Shown here in pieces: positions 7,289 to 13,397 of a stretch of DNA of 14,749 bases. This DNA is from RUG626 sp964553775. GTDB lineage: Bacteria; Bacillota; Clostridia; Oscillospirales; Oscillospiraceae. A model generated the notes under the pieces. That model did not search any database, was not told the origin of the DNA, and saw nothing but the letters and a program-made list of their open reading frames with translations. Made by a program: the position numbers and the translations under genes. The stretch lies in contig CAZKLU010000047.1 in assembly GCA_964553775.1 (NCBI GenBank), forward strand, positions 1 to 14,749, given 5' to 3'. How positions within the stretch are numbered: position 1 is the stretch's first letter; the number at the start of each line of letters is the position of its first letter.

Positions 7289-7639
7289 GCTGAGGAAAAT
7301 AACCTGAATCAGAATGTTCAAAGGTCTTTTAATCCCGTAATAATAAATTGCTGTGTGAAAAGCTGACCGGTATCGTCTCACAATCGGTACAAAGTGCCGT
7401 CTGTCGGTAAACGTGTTCTGATTTGCGGATACCGCGATTCTTTCAATCATAAGAGCTTATCTCAGAATTAACAGTGCGCCGATTCGCCGTCAAATACCGC
7501 GCCAGATGAAGGCTATTTTGATGAAACATATTGTTTGTGTAACGAGAAAAACCAACAACGTATGGTGCAAAATCAGCAAGCAATCGGTTTGCCGGAAATT
7601 CTGTGATAAGCTCTGAGTATATTTATACATCTGCAAATG
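7289..7639. other. Spacer between convergent genes; no gene called
   Basis: This 351-base stretch separates the methyltransferase from the convergent GH43 gene. No convincing hairpin with a T run was seen for either gene. It holds repeat-like copy 2, listed separately. A minus-strand ATG frame from 7450 to 7253 (65 codons) overlaps the methyltransferase 3' end, lacks a ribosome binding site, and is not called. Confidence 0.45.
7302..7622 (-). repeat. Intergenic repeat-like element, copy 2
   Basis: On the minus strand the 13-base word ATATACTCAGAGC (7610-7622) is identical to that of copy 1 (6039-6051). A frame through Thr-Gln-Ser then stays open 42 codons to TGA (7490-7492). GAATCGGCG (7477-7485) lies 4 bases past that stop, as it lies 6 bases past the stop in copy 1. 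A TTAAAAGACCTTTGAA segment ending in CTGATTCAGG (7303-7331) resembles 6088-6116 but sits on the other side of the Thr-Gln-Ser frame. The element starts 17 bases past the GH43 stop. Confidence 0.4.
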
Positions 7640-9055
7640 TTATTTTACCTCGAAGCCGATGAAGTCCGCCGCGTCATCTCCCTGATAGGTGAAGAACAGC
7701 GGCTTGGTACCGGCAGATATTTTAAGAGTCGCACTGCCATTTACAGGAACCTCCGCAACGGTGTCCTTCCCGTCAGTAACTATGAACCGACCCGTTCCGC
7801 GACCACTCGATCTTATCTCCTTCTCCGTTCCATCAAACAAAAAATACTTGAATCCGGCTGTCGCGCCTTTTCGCATATTGGCGATGTATTGATCTCCGTT
7901 GCACTCACGGTCTTTGCCGGTTTGCGTAAAATAGGGGTGCGCCGCAAGACGCTTTTTCACTCCGGAGCCGTCCACGCGACCTGTCTCATGACCGTTCGCC
8001 CACAAATTGCAGGCAATCCGTGCCGCGTAACATCCCCTGCCCTTCAACGGACCTCCATTCAGACCGCAGGATGTCACCTCCGCCTGTAGAAAACCACCGT
8101 CAGGGCTACGGCGAAGCTTCTCAGCGCAAGCCTGACGGGCATATGAGCTGCGATTCGTCTGGCGATGATAGAATATATACCAGTCGTCACCGATATTCAG
8201 AAGCCCGCCATGTGTGTTGCCTAAATAGTTATTGGCATGACTCTCGTCCTCGTTGCCGTCTAAGTACAGGTCGCCCAAATCCACAAGCACACCGCCATAA
8301 CGGAACCCTCCATTGGGTCGGTTGCTCATCGCGTAGCATAGCTCGTGGTTGTTCTGACCGGAATATACAAAGCAGTATTTTCCATCCACCTTGCGAATGG
8401 AACTTGCTTCAAAGAATGCGTGACCGGGAAACGCGCCCTCGTTACCTTTTGTGGGGAAGATTACCTTTGGCTCCTGACGTATAGTAACCATGTCACTCTC
8501 CAGCTCCAGCACAGCACCGCCGTCATTACGCAGATTGTGCCAGCGTGACGCAACGAATGGAACCTTAGTGGCAAAGCCTGAGTACAGCCAAACTCGCCCG
8601 TCATCGTCTGTAAGTACGCCGGGGTCAAACGGGAACTGCTCTCCGGACTTCTTACCCCAGACCTTACCGTTTTTGTGGTGAACCTTGCCATAGAATTTAT
8701 ACTCTCCCGCCGGTGTATCGCAGACAGCCACGCCGATTTCACCCAGAAAGTCGAAAGCATAGTAGAGGTAATATCTCCCATCTGAACCGCGTGTCACGTC
8801 CGGCGCGTAGAGGGAACGAATACCGAGAGGGTTGCCCGGATCCTGCTTTTTGCGGTAGATAACGCCCTCAAAGTGCCAATCCGACAAATCATCAACGGGT
8901 GCCGACCAGCAGACATAATCGTTCACACAAAATATTGGTGCGCCAAAGGCATCGTGGCTGCCGTAAACGTAGACACGGTTTCCGAATATGTGCGGTTCTC
9001 CGTCTGGAACGTATTCCCATGAGGGAAGATAGGGATTGAAAGCCTGTTTTTTCAT
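7640..9055 (-). CDS. Glycoside hydrolase family 43-like enzyme, cytoplasmic
   Basis: Predicted five-bladed beta-propeller glycosidase of the GH43 type (beta-xylosidase/alpha-L-arabinofuranosidase group), 471 residues, with no signal peptide, so it probably acts inside the cell on imported oligosaccharides. Candidate catalytic residues are Asp18 in the N-terminal VPDGEPHIFG (base), Asp86 in LYAPDVTRG (pKa modulator), and Glu216 in HAFFEASSIRK (acid). Blade repeats such as GRYYLYYAFD, FDPGVLTDDDGRVWLYSG and DGKYCFVYS are typical, and NTHGG (280-284) supplies a conserved His. Residues from about 372 onward form a C-terminal beta-rich domain (IANMRKGATAGFKYFLFDG through FIGFEVK) that looks like a carbohydrate-binding module of CBM6 type. 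ATG 9055 has GGAGGTG 7 bases upstream. It is divergent from the lipid gene pair and not next to a transporter. A possible promoter TTAAGA-N16-TATATT lies upstream. Substrate specificity is open. Confidence 0.88.
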   Translation of the reverse strand: MKKQAFNPYLPSWEYVPDGEPHIFGNRVYVYGSHDAFGAPIFCVNDYVCWSAPVDDLSDWHFEGVIYRKKQDPGNPLGIRSLYAPDVTRGSDGRYYLYYAFDFLGEIGVAVCDTPAGEYKFYGKVHHKNGKVWGKKSGEQFPFDPGVLTDDDGRVWLYSGFATKVPFVASRWHNLRNDGGAVLELESDMVTIRQEPKVIFPTKGNEGAFPGHAFFEASSIRKVDGKYCFVYSGQNNHELCYAMSNRPNGGFRYGGVLVDLGDLYLDGNEDESHANNYLGNTHGGLLNIGDDWYIFYHRQTNRSSYARQACAEKLRRSPDGGFLQAEVTSCGLNGGPLKGRGCYAARIACNLWANGHETGRVDGSGVKKRLAAHPYFTQTGKDRECNGDQYIANMRKGATAGFKYFLFDGTEKEIRSSGRGTGRFIVTDGKDTVAEVPVNGSATLKISAGTKPLFFTYQGDDAADFIGFEVK

Positions 9056-9164
9056 TGTAACACCTCCGTGTTTTATTTTCAGTTTATTTTTCGTACACGA
9101 ATATAATATACACCGGCAAACTCTTAACTGCGCGAGTATAAACAGAAAATTAACTATCTTGCTC

Positions 9165-9193
9165 TTGCATTTTTCTCAAAAACAGTGTATTCT
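9165..9193 (+). promoter_or_regulatory. Promoter of the pgsA-like operon
   Basis: TTGCAT (9165-9170), 17 bases, TATTCT (9188-9193). Both boxes are near consensus, giving a leader of about 30 bases before the GTG start. Confidence 0.6.
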
Positions 9194-9230
9194 ATATTTA
9201 ACAGAAATATATAGTCTGGAGGGTTCGCAG

Positions 9231-9812
9231 GTGCGAGATTTAATAAATAAAACTGTTGCGATAATGAAACGCGACTGGAAGACAATACCCAATTTTCTGA
9301 GTTATTTTCGTTTGCTTCTTATTCCTGTATTTGTTATTATGTACGTCGTCCGAAAACGATATGCTCCGGCTGTTTTGCTGATGGCTGTTTCGTGGATAAC
9401 AGACGTTGCAGATGGTTTTATCGCGCGGCGATTCAATATGGTAACGGAATTTGGCAAGCTGCTCGACCCGATAGCGGACAAGCTGACGCAATTAGCGGTT
9501 TTGCTGTGCCTGTCAAGCCGTTACACTGCTGTCATTTGTTTTCTCGCGGTGTTCGTTGTTTCGGAGATTGCGGTAATTACTGTAGGAATACTGATGCTCA
9601 AGCAATTTGACAGGATGAACAGCGCGAAGTGGCACGGTAAAATTGCTACATTTTTTATCGAATTTTCTGCCGCTATCCTTGTTCTCTGGTCTGAAATACC
9701 GTTAGCATTCGTAAACGCTGTCATGCTGGTAAATTCCGTCATTGTAATATTTTCGTCCGTAATGTACATCTTAGATTACAGAAAGTTGTTCTTGGAAGGG
9801 AAAGGTGACTAA
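9231..9812 (+). CDS. CDP-alcohol phosphatidyltransferase, PgsA-like
   Basis: Integral membrane enzyme that moves a phosphatidyl group from CDP-diacylglycerol to an alcohol; the PgsA type uses glycerol-3-phosphate to make phosphatidylglycerophosphate, the first step to phosphatidylglycerol and cardiolipin. The 193-residue product carries the complete family signature DxxDGxxARx8GxxxDxxxD: Asp58, Asp61-Gly62, Ala65-Arg66, Gly75, Asp79, Asp83. These bind the metal ion and CDP. IPNFLSYFRLLLIPVF at the N-terminus is the usual first helix, and further hydrophobic segments follow at about 44-56, 85-110 and 130-175. The GTG at 9231 is chosen because TGGAGGG ends 7 bases upstream and the family N-terminus starts there. 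The frame is open back to 9036, but that extension overlaps the promoter and the divergent GH43 start. Its stop is 2 bases before the next gene. Cardiolipin synthase or phosphatidylserine synthase are alternatives within the family. Confidence 0.9.
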   Translation: MRDLINKTVAIMKRDWKTIPNFLSYFRLLLIPVFVIMYVVRKRYAPAVLLMAVSWITDVADGFIARRFNMVTEFGKLLDPIADKLTQLAVLLCLSSRYTAVICFLAVFVVSEIAVITVGILMLKQFDRMNSAKWHGKIATFFIEFSAAILVLWSEIPLAFVNAVMLVNSVIVIFSSVMYILDYRKLFLEGKGD

Positions 9813-9814
9813 AA

Positions 9815-10624
9815 TTGCCGACTTCATACGCGCACCGTCGTTTTGGGGAAGACGTTTTACGCGAACTGCCGTGGGATATTCGCGAGGTGGTATTAAAGAA
9901 TCGGGAGATTTACAACATAGGTCTGCACGGAGCGGACATTCTCTTCTATCACGACCCCTATCTGCCAAACGGCATCTGTCGCATGGGAAGTGTACTGCAC
10001 AGCAAAAGCGGTCTTGAGGTATTCACTGACTGCTACGAAACAATTACAAAGCATGACCGCTCACCGCTCTACTATTCATACACATATGGTTATCTTTGTC
10101 ATTTTATCCTTGACTGCATATGTCACGGGTATATACACGCAAGCGAGTTTTCGCACTTTGAAGTCGAAATGGAGTTTGACAGAGCGTTAATGACCAACGA
10201 CGGACTTGACCCATTCTCGTTTCAGCCTTGCTCGTATCTTGTACCGTCTGTGCGAAACTGTGCCGTGGTGAGTGCGTTCTATCCAAAAGTAAAGCCCAAG
10301 GACATACAGGCTTCAATACGTTCAATGTCTGATGTAACGAAGCTGCTGTCATCAAAAAACAAGATCACGCGCCGTGCTGTGACGGGTCTGCTTCATCTGA
10401 CGGGAAAGCATTACAGCGAGTTCAGGGGGCTAATAATGAGTGAAGAGCCAAACCCTGAGTGTGCAAAGCCTGTCAGGAGACTTTGGGAGCTTTACAAGTT
10501 CGCGCTTCCTCTCGCGAAAAAGCTAATATCCGAGTATGAATATACAATGAGCGGCAAAATAAAGCCGGATTCACACTATTATCTGAATTTCGAGTCGGAG
10601 AAGCAGGAATTGCAAGGAACGTAA
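9815..10624 (+). CDS. Zinc-dependent phospholipase C-domain protein
   Basis: A 269-residue protein of the zinc-dependent phospholipase C/S1-P1 nuclease-like family found widely in Firmicutes, mostly uncharacterised. Likely metal ligands occur in the expected clusters: His7 in the N-terminal MPTSYAHRRFG, then GLHGADILFYH (36-46) with His38, Asp41 and His46, His62, and GYLCHFILDCICHGYIH (92-108) with His96, Asp100, His104 and His108. The fold is expected to be all-helical. There is no signal peptide or clear membrane segment, so it is probably cytoplasmic, unlike secreted clostridial alpha-toxins. The TTG start at 9815 is chosen because the family N-terminus begins exactly there, AAAGGTGAC lies just upstream, and the PgsA-like gene stops 2 bases before; the two genes are surely co-transcribed. 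Phospholipid or phosphodiester hydrolysis is a family-level inference. Its pairing with a phospholipid synthase supports a lipid role, but no substrate is proven. Confidence 0.85.
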   Translation: MPTSYAHRRFGEDVLRELPWDIREVVLKNREIYNIGLHGADILFYHDPYLPNGICRMGSVLHSKSGLEVFTDCYETITKHDRSPLYYSYTYGYLCHFILDCICHGYIHASEFSHFEVEMEFDRALMTNDGLDPFSFQPCSYLVPSVRNCAVVSAFYPKVKPKDIQASIRSMSDVTKLLSSKNKITRRAVTGLLHLTGKHYSEFRGLIMSEEPNPECAKPVRRLWELYKFALPLAKKLISEYEYTMSGKIKPDSHYYLNFESEKQELQGT

Positions 10625-10646
10625 TATATCGGGGGTTTTGTTTTGC

Positions 10647-10848
10647 GGTTTCTCCATAAGCCTGAGCAAAACGGCAATTATTATTCCCGTATACTAAAAA
10701 TCAGAAAGCCACAGAGCGTACAACTCTTCGACTTTCTGCTGTGCTTATGCTCAAATGTTAAAGGATTTTCTACCTTAATACGTTCACTCTGAGTTTTATT
10801 CAAAGCGCAAAATATACTCGAATAATGAGTAAAGTATGAATCCTCATT
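10647..10848 (-). repeat. Intergenic repeat-like element, copy 3, adjoining ssrA
   Basis: Read on the minus strand directly after the tmRNA CCA end: an AATGAG/CTCATT inverted repeat (10824-10848), ACTCAGAG (10787-10794) with a frame through Thr-Gln-Ser open 37 codons to TAA (10681-10683), then ATTGCCG, GTTTTGCTCA (10663-10672) and the tail GAGAAACC (10647-10654). The order and spacing match copy 1: ACTCAGAG to GTTTTGCTCA is 115 bases in copy 1 and 124 here. The plus-strand phospholipase-domain gene ends 23 bases beyond the tail. Confidence 0.45.
10694..10738 (-). terminator. Probable terminator for ssrA
   Basis: On the minus strand CAGAAAG (10732-10738) pairs with CTTTCTG (10702-10708), with an inner AGAG/CTCT pairing, followed by ATTTTTAG. 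It is about 110 bases past the mature tmRNA end, inside repeat-like copy 3. Confidence 0.45.
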
Positions 10849-11211
10849 GGTGGAGGCGGGGGGAGTTGAACCCCCGTCCGAAAATACATCCGTCCAAACT
10901 TCTCCGGGCGCAGACGGTTGTTGTGCAGATCTGTACCTGCTGTTCCCCTCAATAGCGGTCAGCCGTCAAACCGCTATATCGGGTAGCTTCATTATTCATG
11001 GTGTACTCAAAGCTTCGCACACTCACGGACGCCGCTAATTGACGCTCTCATCCGGCTCGCGGCACTTCCGGCGAGAACGGTCACAGCTTAAGCTGCGACA
11101 GGAACGTTATTATAATCGTTCTTTAATTTATAATTTGCCCGTTTTATGGATGTCAGGCACATCCGCCCGCTATTCAGATTTCCGCGTCCCCGTCGAAACC
11201 GGTACGCCCCC
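10848..11211 (-). ncRNA. ssrA: Transfer-messenger RNA (tmRNA)
   Basis: tmRNA rescues ribosomes stalled on mRNAs lacking a stop, adding a degradation tag, with SmpB as its partner. On the minus strand the 5' end GGGGGCGTACCGGTTTCGAC and the 3' end with GGGTTCAACTCCC and CGCCTCCACCA are diagnostic. The acceptor stem GGGGGCG/CGCCTCC closes the tRNA-like domain (one G-T pair). The length is 364 nt with CCA encoded. The resume codon is GCA at 11136-11138, after ATAAAACGG. The tag frame runs to TAA at 11088-11090 and codes ANYKLKNDYNNVPVAA after the tRNA-borne Ala. Pseudoknot-type stems such as ATAGCGGT/ACCGCTAT follow. The order of domains is the standard one-piece form. Both smpB and ssrA are on the minus strand, separated by two genes. 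Confidence 0.95.
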
Positions 11212-11229
11212 ATATTATATCGCGCACAA

Positions 11230-11259
11230 ACTATATCTTGTAAGCCTTAAAACCGGCAA
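11230..11259 (-). promoter_or_regulatory. Possible ssrA promoter
   Basis: On the minus strand TTGCCG (11254-11259), 18 bases, TATAGT (11230-11235), placing the start about 12 bases before the mature 5' end. A perfect TATAAT lies at 11214-11219 but is only 2 bases from the mature 5' end, too close to be used. Read-through from the smpB operon is also possible, since no terminator is visible between 11260 and 11427. Confidence 0.45.
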
Positions 11260-11427
11260 ATTCTAATGCCAGAATGTGTACGCGATTATTATCGACATTT
11301 GCGTTAATTATCTTACAAATTCATAACTTCACATGAGCTTTTGAACGGTATAACCGCATAATATTATCCCCTCGCAAGACTTTCGCCCACTGCTTGTGTA
11401 ACAGTATTCAAGCTACGCTTAATATCG

Positions 11428-12183
11428 TCAAACTCCTGTGAATTTTACCAGCACCCTGAGAGGAACCAATTTCGCCGCGACGCGATAAGCCTTATATATC
11501 ATAGTAGGCGTGTATACCGCCTTATCCGCTTTCGCAGCCTTATATGATTTCTTCGCTATTTTGCGCGGTTCACAGTGCGGCAAAAGCTGAAATGCCTGTG
11601 AATTGCCGGTTATACCGCCTACATCGGGAAACTCCGTTGACATCGGTCCCGGACATACCGCCGTAACTGATATTTTTCTGTTTCTCAGTTCCTCTCTCAA
11701 ACCCAGCGAGAACGCCGTAATATACGCCTTTGTCGCGCTGTATACTGTCATTCTCGGATTTGGGCAGAACGATGAGATAGAGGAAATATTTATTATATGC
11801 CCGCCAACCGTCATATATGGCAGACATATTCTTGTTACAAGTGTTGTCGCTTTTACGTTGAGATCAGCCATTCGCCGCAAAAGTTCCGCGTCACAGTCCG
11901 CAACATTCGATAAAAACCCGCACCCCGCGCAGTTCACCAGCACCTCAATTTCCGGACATTCATCACTGACTTTCTTTTCGAGAACCGCTAAATCCTCATC
12001 TGAGCATAAATCCAGCGGCACAGCTTTTGTTTTTCCCGGTATTTTGGTTATAAGAAACTCCAGCCGGTCTTTGCGTCTTGCTATGAGCCACACCTGCTCA
12101 ATTTCGGGAAATGCTGCGGATATGTGCAACGCAAACTCACGCCCAAGACCGGAGGACGCGCCGGTTATTATCGCTGTTTTCAT
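11428..12183 (-). CDS. Short-chain dehydrogenase/reductase of unknown substrate
   Basis: Classical SDR, 251 residues, cytoplasmic, NAD(P)-dependent. TGASSGLG (8-14 region) is the cofactor-binding loop, and ARRKDRL (35-41) carries the Arg residues that usually favour NADP. NCAG (84-87) replaces the common NNAG. The catalytic Ser135, Tyr148 and Lys152 (YSATK) are present with normal spacing, followed by CPGPMSTEF. The C-terminal 60 residues are basic and contain no GG ending typical of FabG, resembling the YqjQ/DltE-like branch instead. ATG 12183 has a modest AGAGGG 6 bases upstream, and the cyclophilin stop lies 14 bases before, so it is the third gene of the smpB operon. Nothing in the context reveals the substrate; a link to trans-translation is not implied by family knowledge. 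Confidence 0.88.
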   Translation of the reverse strand: MKTAIITGASSGLGREFALHISAAFPEIEQVWLIARRKDRLEFLITKIPGKTKAVPLDLCSDEDLAVLEKKVSDECPEIEVLVNCAGCGFLSNVADCDAELLRRMADLNVKATTLVTRICLPYMTVGGHIINISSISSFCPNPRMTVYSATKAYITAFSLGLREELRNRKISVTAVCPGPMSTEFPDVGGITGNSQAFQLLPHCEPRKIAKKSYKAAKADKAVYTPTMIYKAYRVAAKLVPLRVLVKFTGV

Positions 12184-12197
12184 ATTTTTGCCCTCTT

Positions 12198-12716
12198 TCA
12201 GAGCTTGTCCGGCTCCGGATAATCAACACCCTTAGTATCAACAGTCACAGACTTCATAACCTGCGGCTTTCTCGGCTTATCGTTGTAGTCAACTCTCACA
12301 GACGCTATCTCATTCACAACGTCCATTCCCTCGATAACCTTACCAAACGCGGCATACTGACCATCAAGGTGCGGCGAATCCTCATGCACTATAAAGAACT
12401 GACTTCCCGCCGAATCTGGCTCATTTGTACGCGCCATTGAGAGTACTCCCGCTTCGTGATGTATATCGTTTTTAACGCCGTTCGCGGAGAACTCACCCTT
12501 AATGCAGTACCCCGGACCGCCCATGCCGTTGCCCTTCGGACAGCCGCCCTGAATCATGAAGCCCTTGATAACTCTGTGAAAAATAAGCCCGTTATAATAT
12601 CCCGCGTTCGCGAGTGAAATAAAGTTTCTGACTGACTGCGGCGCGACATCAGGGTAAAGCTCCGCTTTTATTACACCGCCGTTCTCCATCTCTATTGTTG
12701 CTATCGGATTTGCCAT
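12198..12716 (-). CDS. Cyclophilin-type peptidyl-prolyl cis-trans isomerase
   Basis: Catalyses cis-trans isomerisation of X-Pro bonds, assisting protein folding. The 172-residue product has no signal peptide, so it is cytoplasmic (PpiB type). The cyclophilin core is complete: APQSVRNF, FHRVIKGFMIQGG (46-58, with catalytic Arg48, Phe53 and Gln56), GMGGPGY, the ARTNEPDSAGSQFFI segment (95-109) and HLDGQYAAFGKV. The Trp that makes the eukaryotic enzyme sensitive to cyclosporin is His116 here, as in many bacterial cyclophilins. The start ATG is one base after the smpB TAA stop, so the two are translationally linked; AGGAACAGG upstream within smpB is the likely ribosome binding site. The C-terminal tail GVDYPEPDKL extends slightly past the core. 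Confidence 0.95.
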   Translation of the reverse strand: MANPIATIEMENGGVIKAELYPDVAPQSVRNFISLANAGYYNGLIFHRVIKGFMIQGGCPKGNGMGGPGYCIKGEFSANGVKNDIHHEAGVLSMARTNEPDSAGSQFFIVHEDSPHLDGQYAAFGKVIEGMDVVNEIASVRVDYNDKPRKPQVMKSVTVDTKGVDYPEPDKL

Positions 12717-12717
12717 T

Positions 12718-13194
12718 TTACCTGTTCCTCTCTTTCATCGTCCTGTCTATTTCTCTTGCGGCATCTCTCTGCGCCATTGATTCGCGTTTGTCATAGAGCT
12801 TCTTGCCCCGCGCCAACCCCAGTTCAACCTTTACTCTTGCGTCCTTCAGGTACAAGCTCAGCGGAATGAGCGTCAGACCGTCCTGCTGAATACGCGCTCC
12901 GAGACGGCGAATTTCATTCTTGTGCATTAAAAGCCTTTTCGGTCGCAGAGGGTCACGGTTGAATATGTTACCCTTCTCGTAGGGCGAAACATGAAGTCCG
13001 TAGGCGATAAGCTCCCCGTCCTTGACGGTGCAGAACGAATCCTTGAGGCTTGCGTTTCCGGCGCGTATTGACTTAACCTCGGTTCCGAAAAGCTCTATAC
13101 CCGCCTCGTATTTCTCCTCTATGAAATAATCGTGGTACGCTTTTCTGTTCTGACTGAGCGGTTTTATACCCGTCTTCTTGCCGGACAACACCAT
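12718..13194 (-). CDS. smpB: SsrA-binding protein SmpB
   Basis: SmpB binds the tRNA-like domain of tmRNA and delivers it to stalled ribosomes. From ATG 13194 it has 158 residues, normal for the family. Signature parts are NRKAYHDYFIEEKYEAGIEL, then GTEVKSIRAGNASLKDSF, VSPYEKGNIFNRDPLRPKRL and a basic C-terminal tail (LARGKKLYDKRESMAQRD) that enters the mRNA channel. The start is ambiguous: ATG, GTG and TTG are consecutive codons (13194-13186) behind GGAGGTGAT. ATG is only 2 bases from GGAGG, GTG 5 and TTG 8, so GTG or TTG may in fact be used. The frame is open to 13260 but that would overlap the promoter. First gene of the smpB-cyclophilin-SDR operon, upstream of ssrA on the same strand. Confidence 0.96.
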   Translation of the reverse strand: MVLSGKKTGIKPLSQNRKAYHDYFIEEKYEAGIELFGTEVKSIRAGNASLKDSFCTVKDGELIAYGLHVSPYEKGNIFNRDPLRPKRLLMHKNEIRRLGARIQQDGLTLIPLSLYLKDARVKVELGLARGKKLYDKRESMAQRDAAREIDRTMKERNR

Positions 13195-13221
13195 CACCTC
13201 CACCGCAAATGTACAGAAATT

Positions 13222-13250
13222 ATTATACCACATTGAAACACAAATTACAA
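13222..13250 (-). promoter_or_regulatory. Promoter of the smpB operon
   Basis: On the minus strand TTGTAA (13245-13250), 17 bases, TATAAT (13222-13227) with an extended -10 TGG just before it. The start of transcription would fall about 20 bases before the ribosome binding site. Confidence 0.75.
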
Positions 13251-13358
13251 GTGTTCCCACAAATATTTTACAATGTTACAAGTACACACCTGTCCTCACC
13301 CGCCGCTGGGCTTGTCTCTTGCCAGATGGACGGGAAATAACGATTATGCTGTGGTGAG

Positions 13359-13388
13359 AAAAAACTCGGCTCCTTGAAAGGAGCCGAG
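13359..13388 (-). terminator. Strong terminator of the SLH-protein gene
   Basis: CTCGGCTCCT (13365-13374) and AGGAGCCGAG (13379-13388) form a perfect 10-bp stem with a 4-base loop, followed on the minus strand by six T (13359-13364). It begins 9 bases after the SLH gene stop and isolates it from the smpB promoter. Confidence 0.92.
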
Positions 13389-13397
13389 CTTGTTTAT

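Noticed and set aside
7637..8484. Long plus-strand frames (150 and 154 codons) opposite the GH43 gene
   Set aside because: The minus-strand GH43 frame is complete, with family motifs and a strong ribosome binding site. The plus frames lack these and read as shadow sequence.
9036..9230. 65-codon N-terminal extension of the PgsA-like protein
   Set aside because: The extension covers the promoter and the divergent GH43 start, while GTG 9231 has an ideal ribosome binding site and fits the family N-terminus.
11214..11219. Perfect TATAAT next to the tmRNA 5' end as the ssrA promoter
   Set aside because: It ends only 2 bases before the mature 5' nucleotide, too close for a start at or before that point; an upstream pair of boxes fits better.
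10847..11266. Plus-strand frames of 63 and 75 codons opposite ssrA
   Set aside because: They are the antisense of tmRNA, including the familiar false match GGVEPPS that arises from reading a T-arm backwards.
11603..12235. 210-codon plus-strand frame opposite the second SDR
   Set aside because: Antisense shadow; Ser/Pro-rich low-complexity product running past the SDR start, with no ribosome binding site.
13195..13260. 22-codon N-terminal extension of SmpB
   Set aside because: It would overlap the smpB promoter -10 and -35 boxes and is absent from the family; the ribosome binding site lies immediately before 13194.
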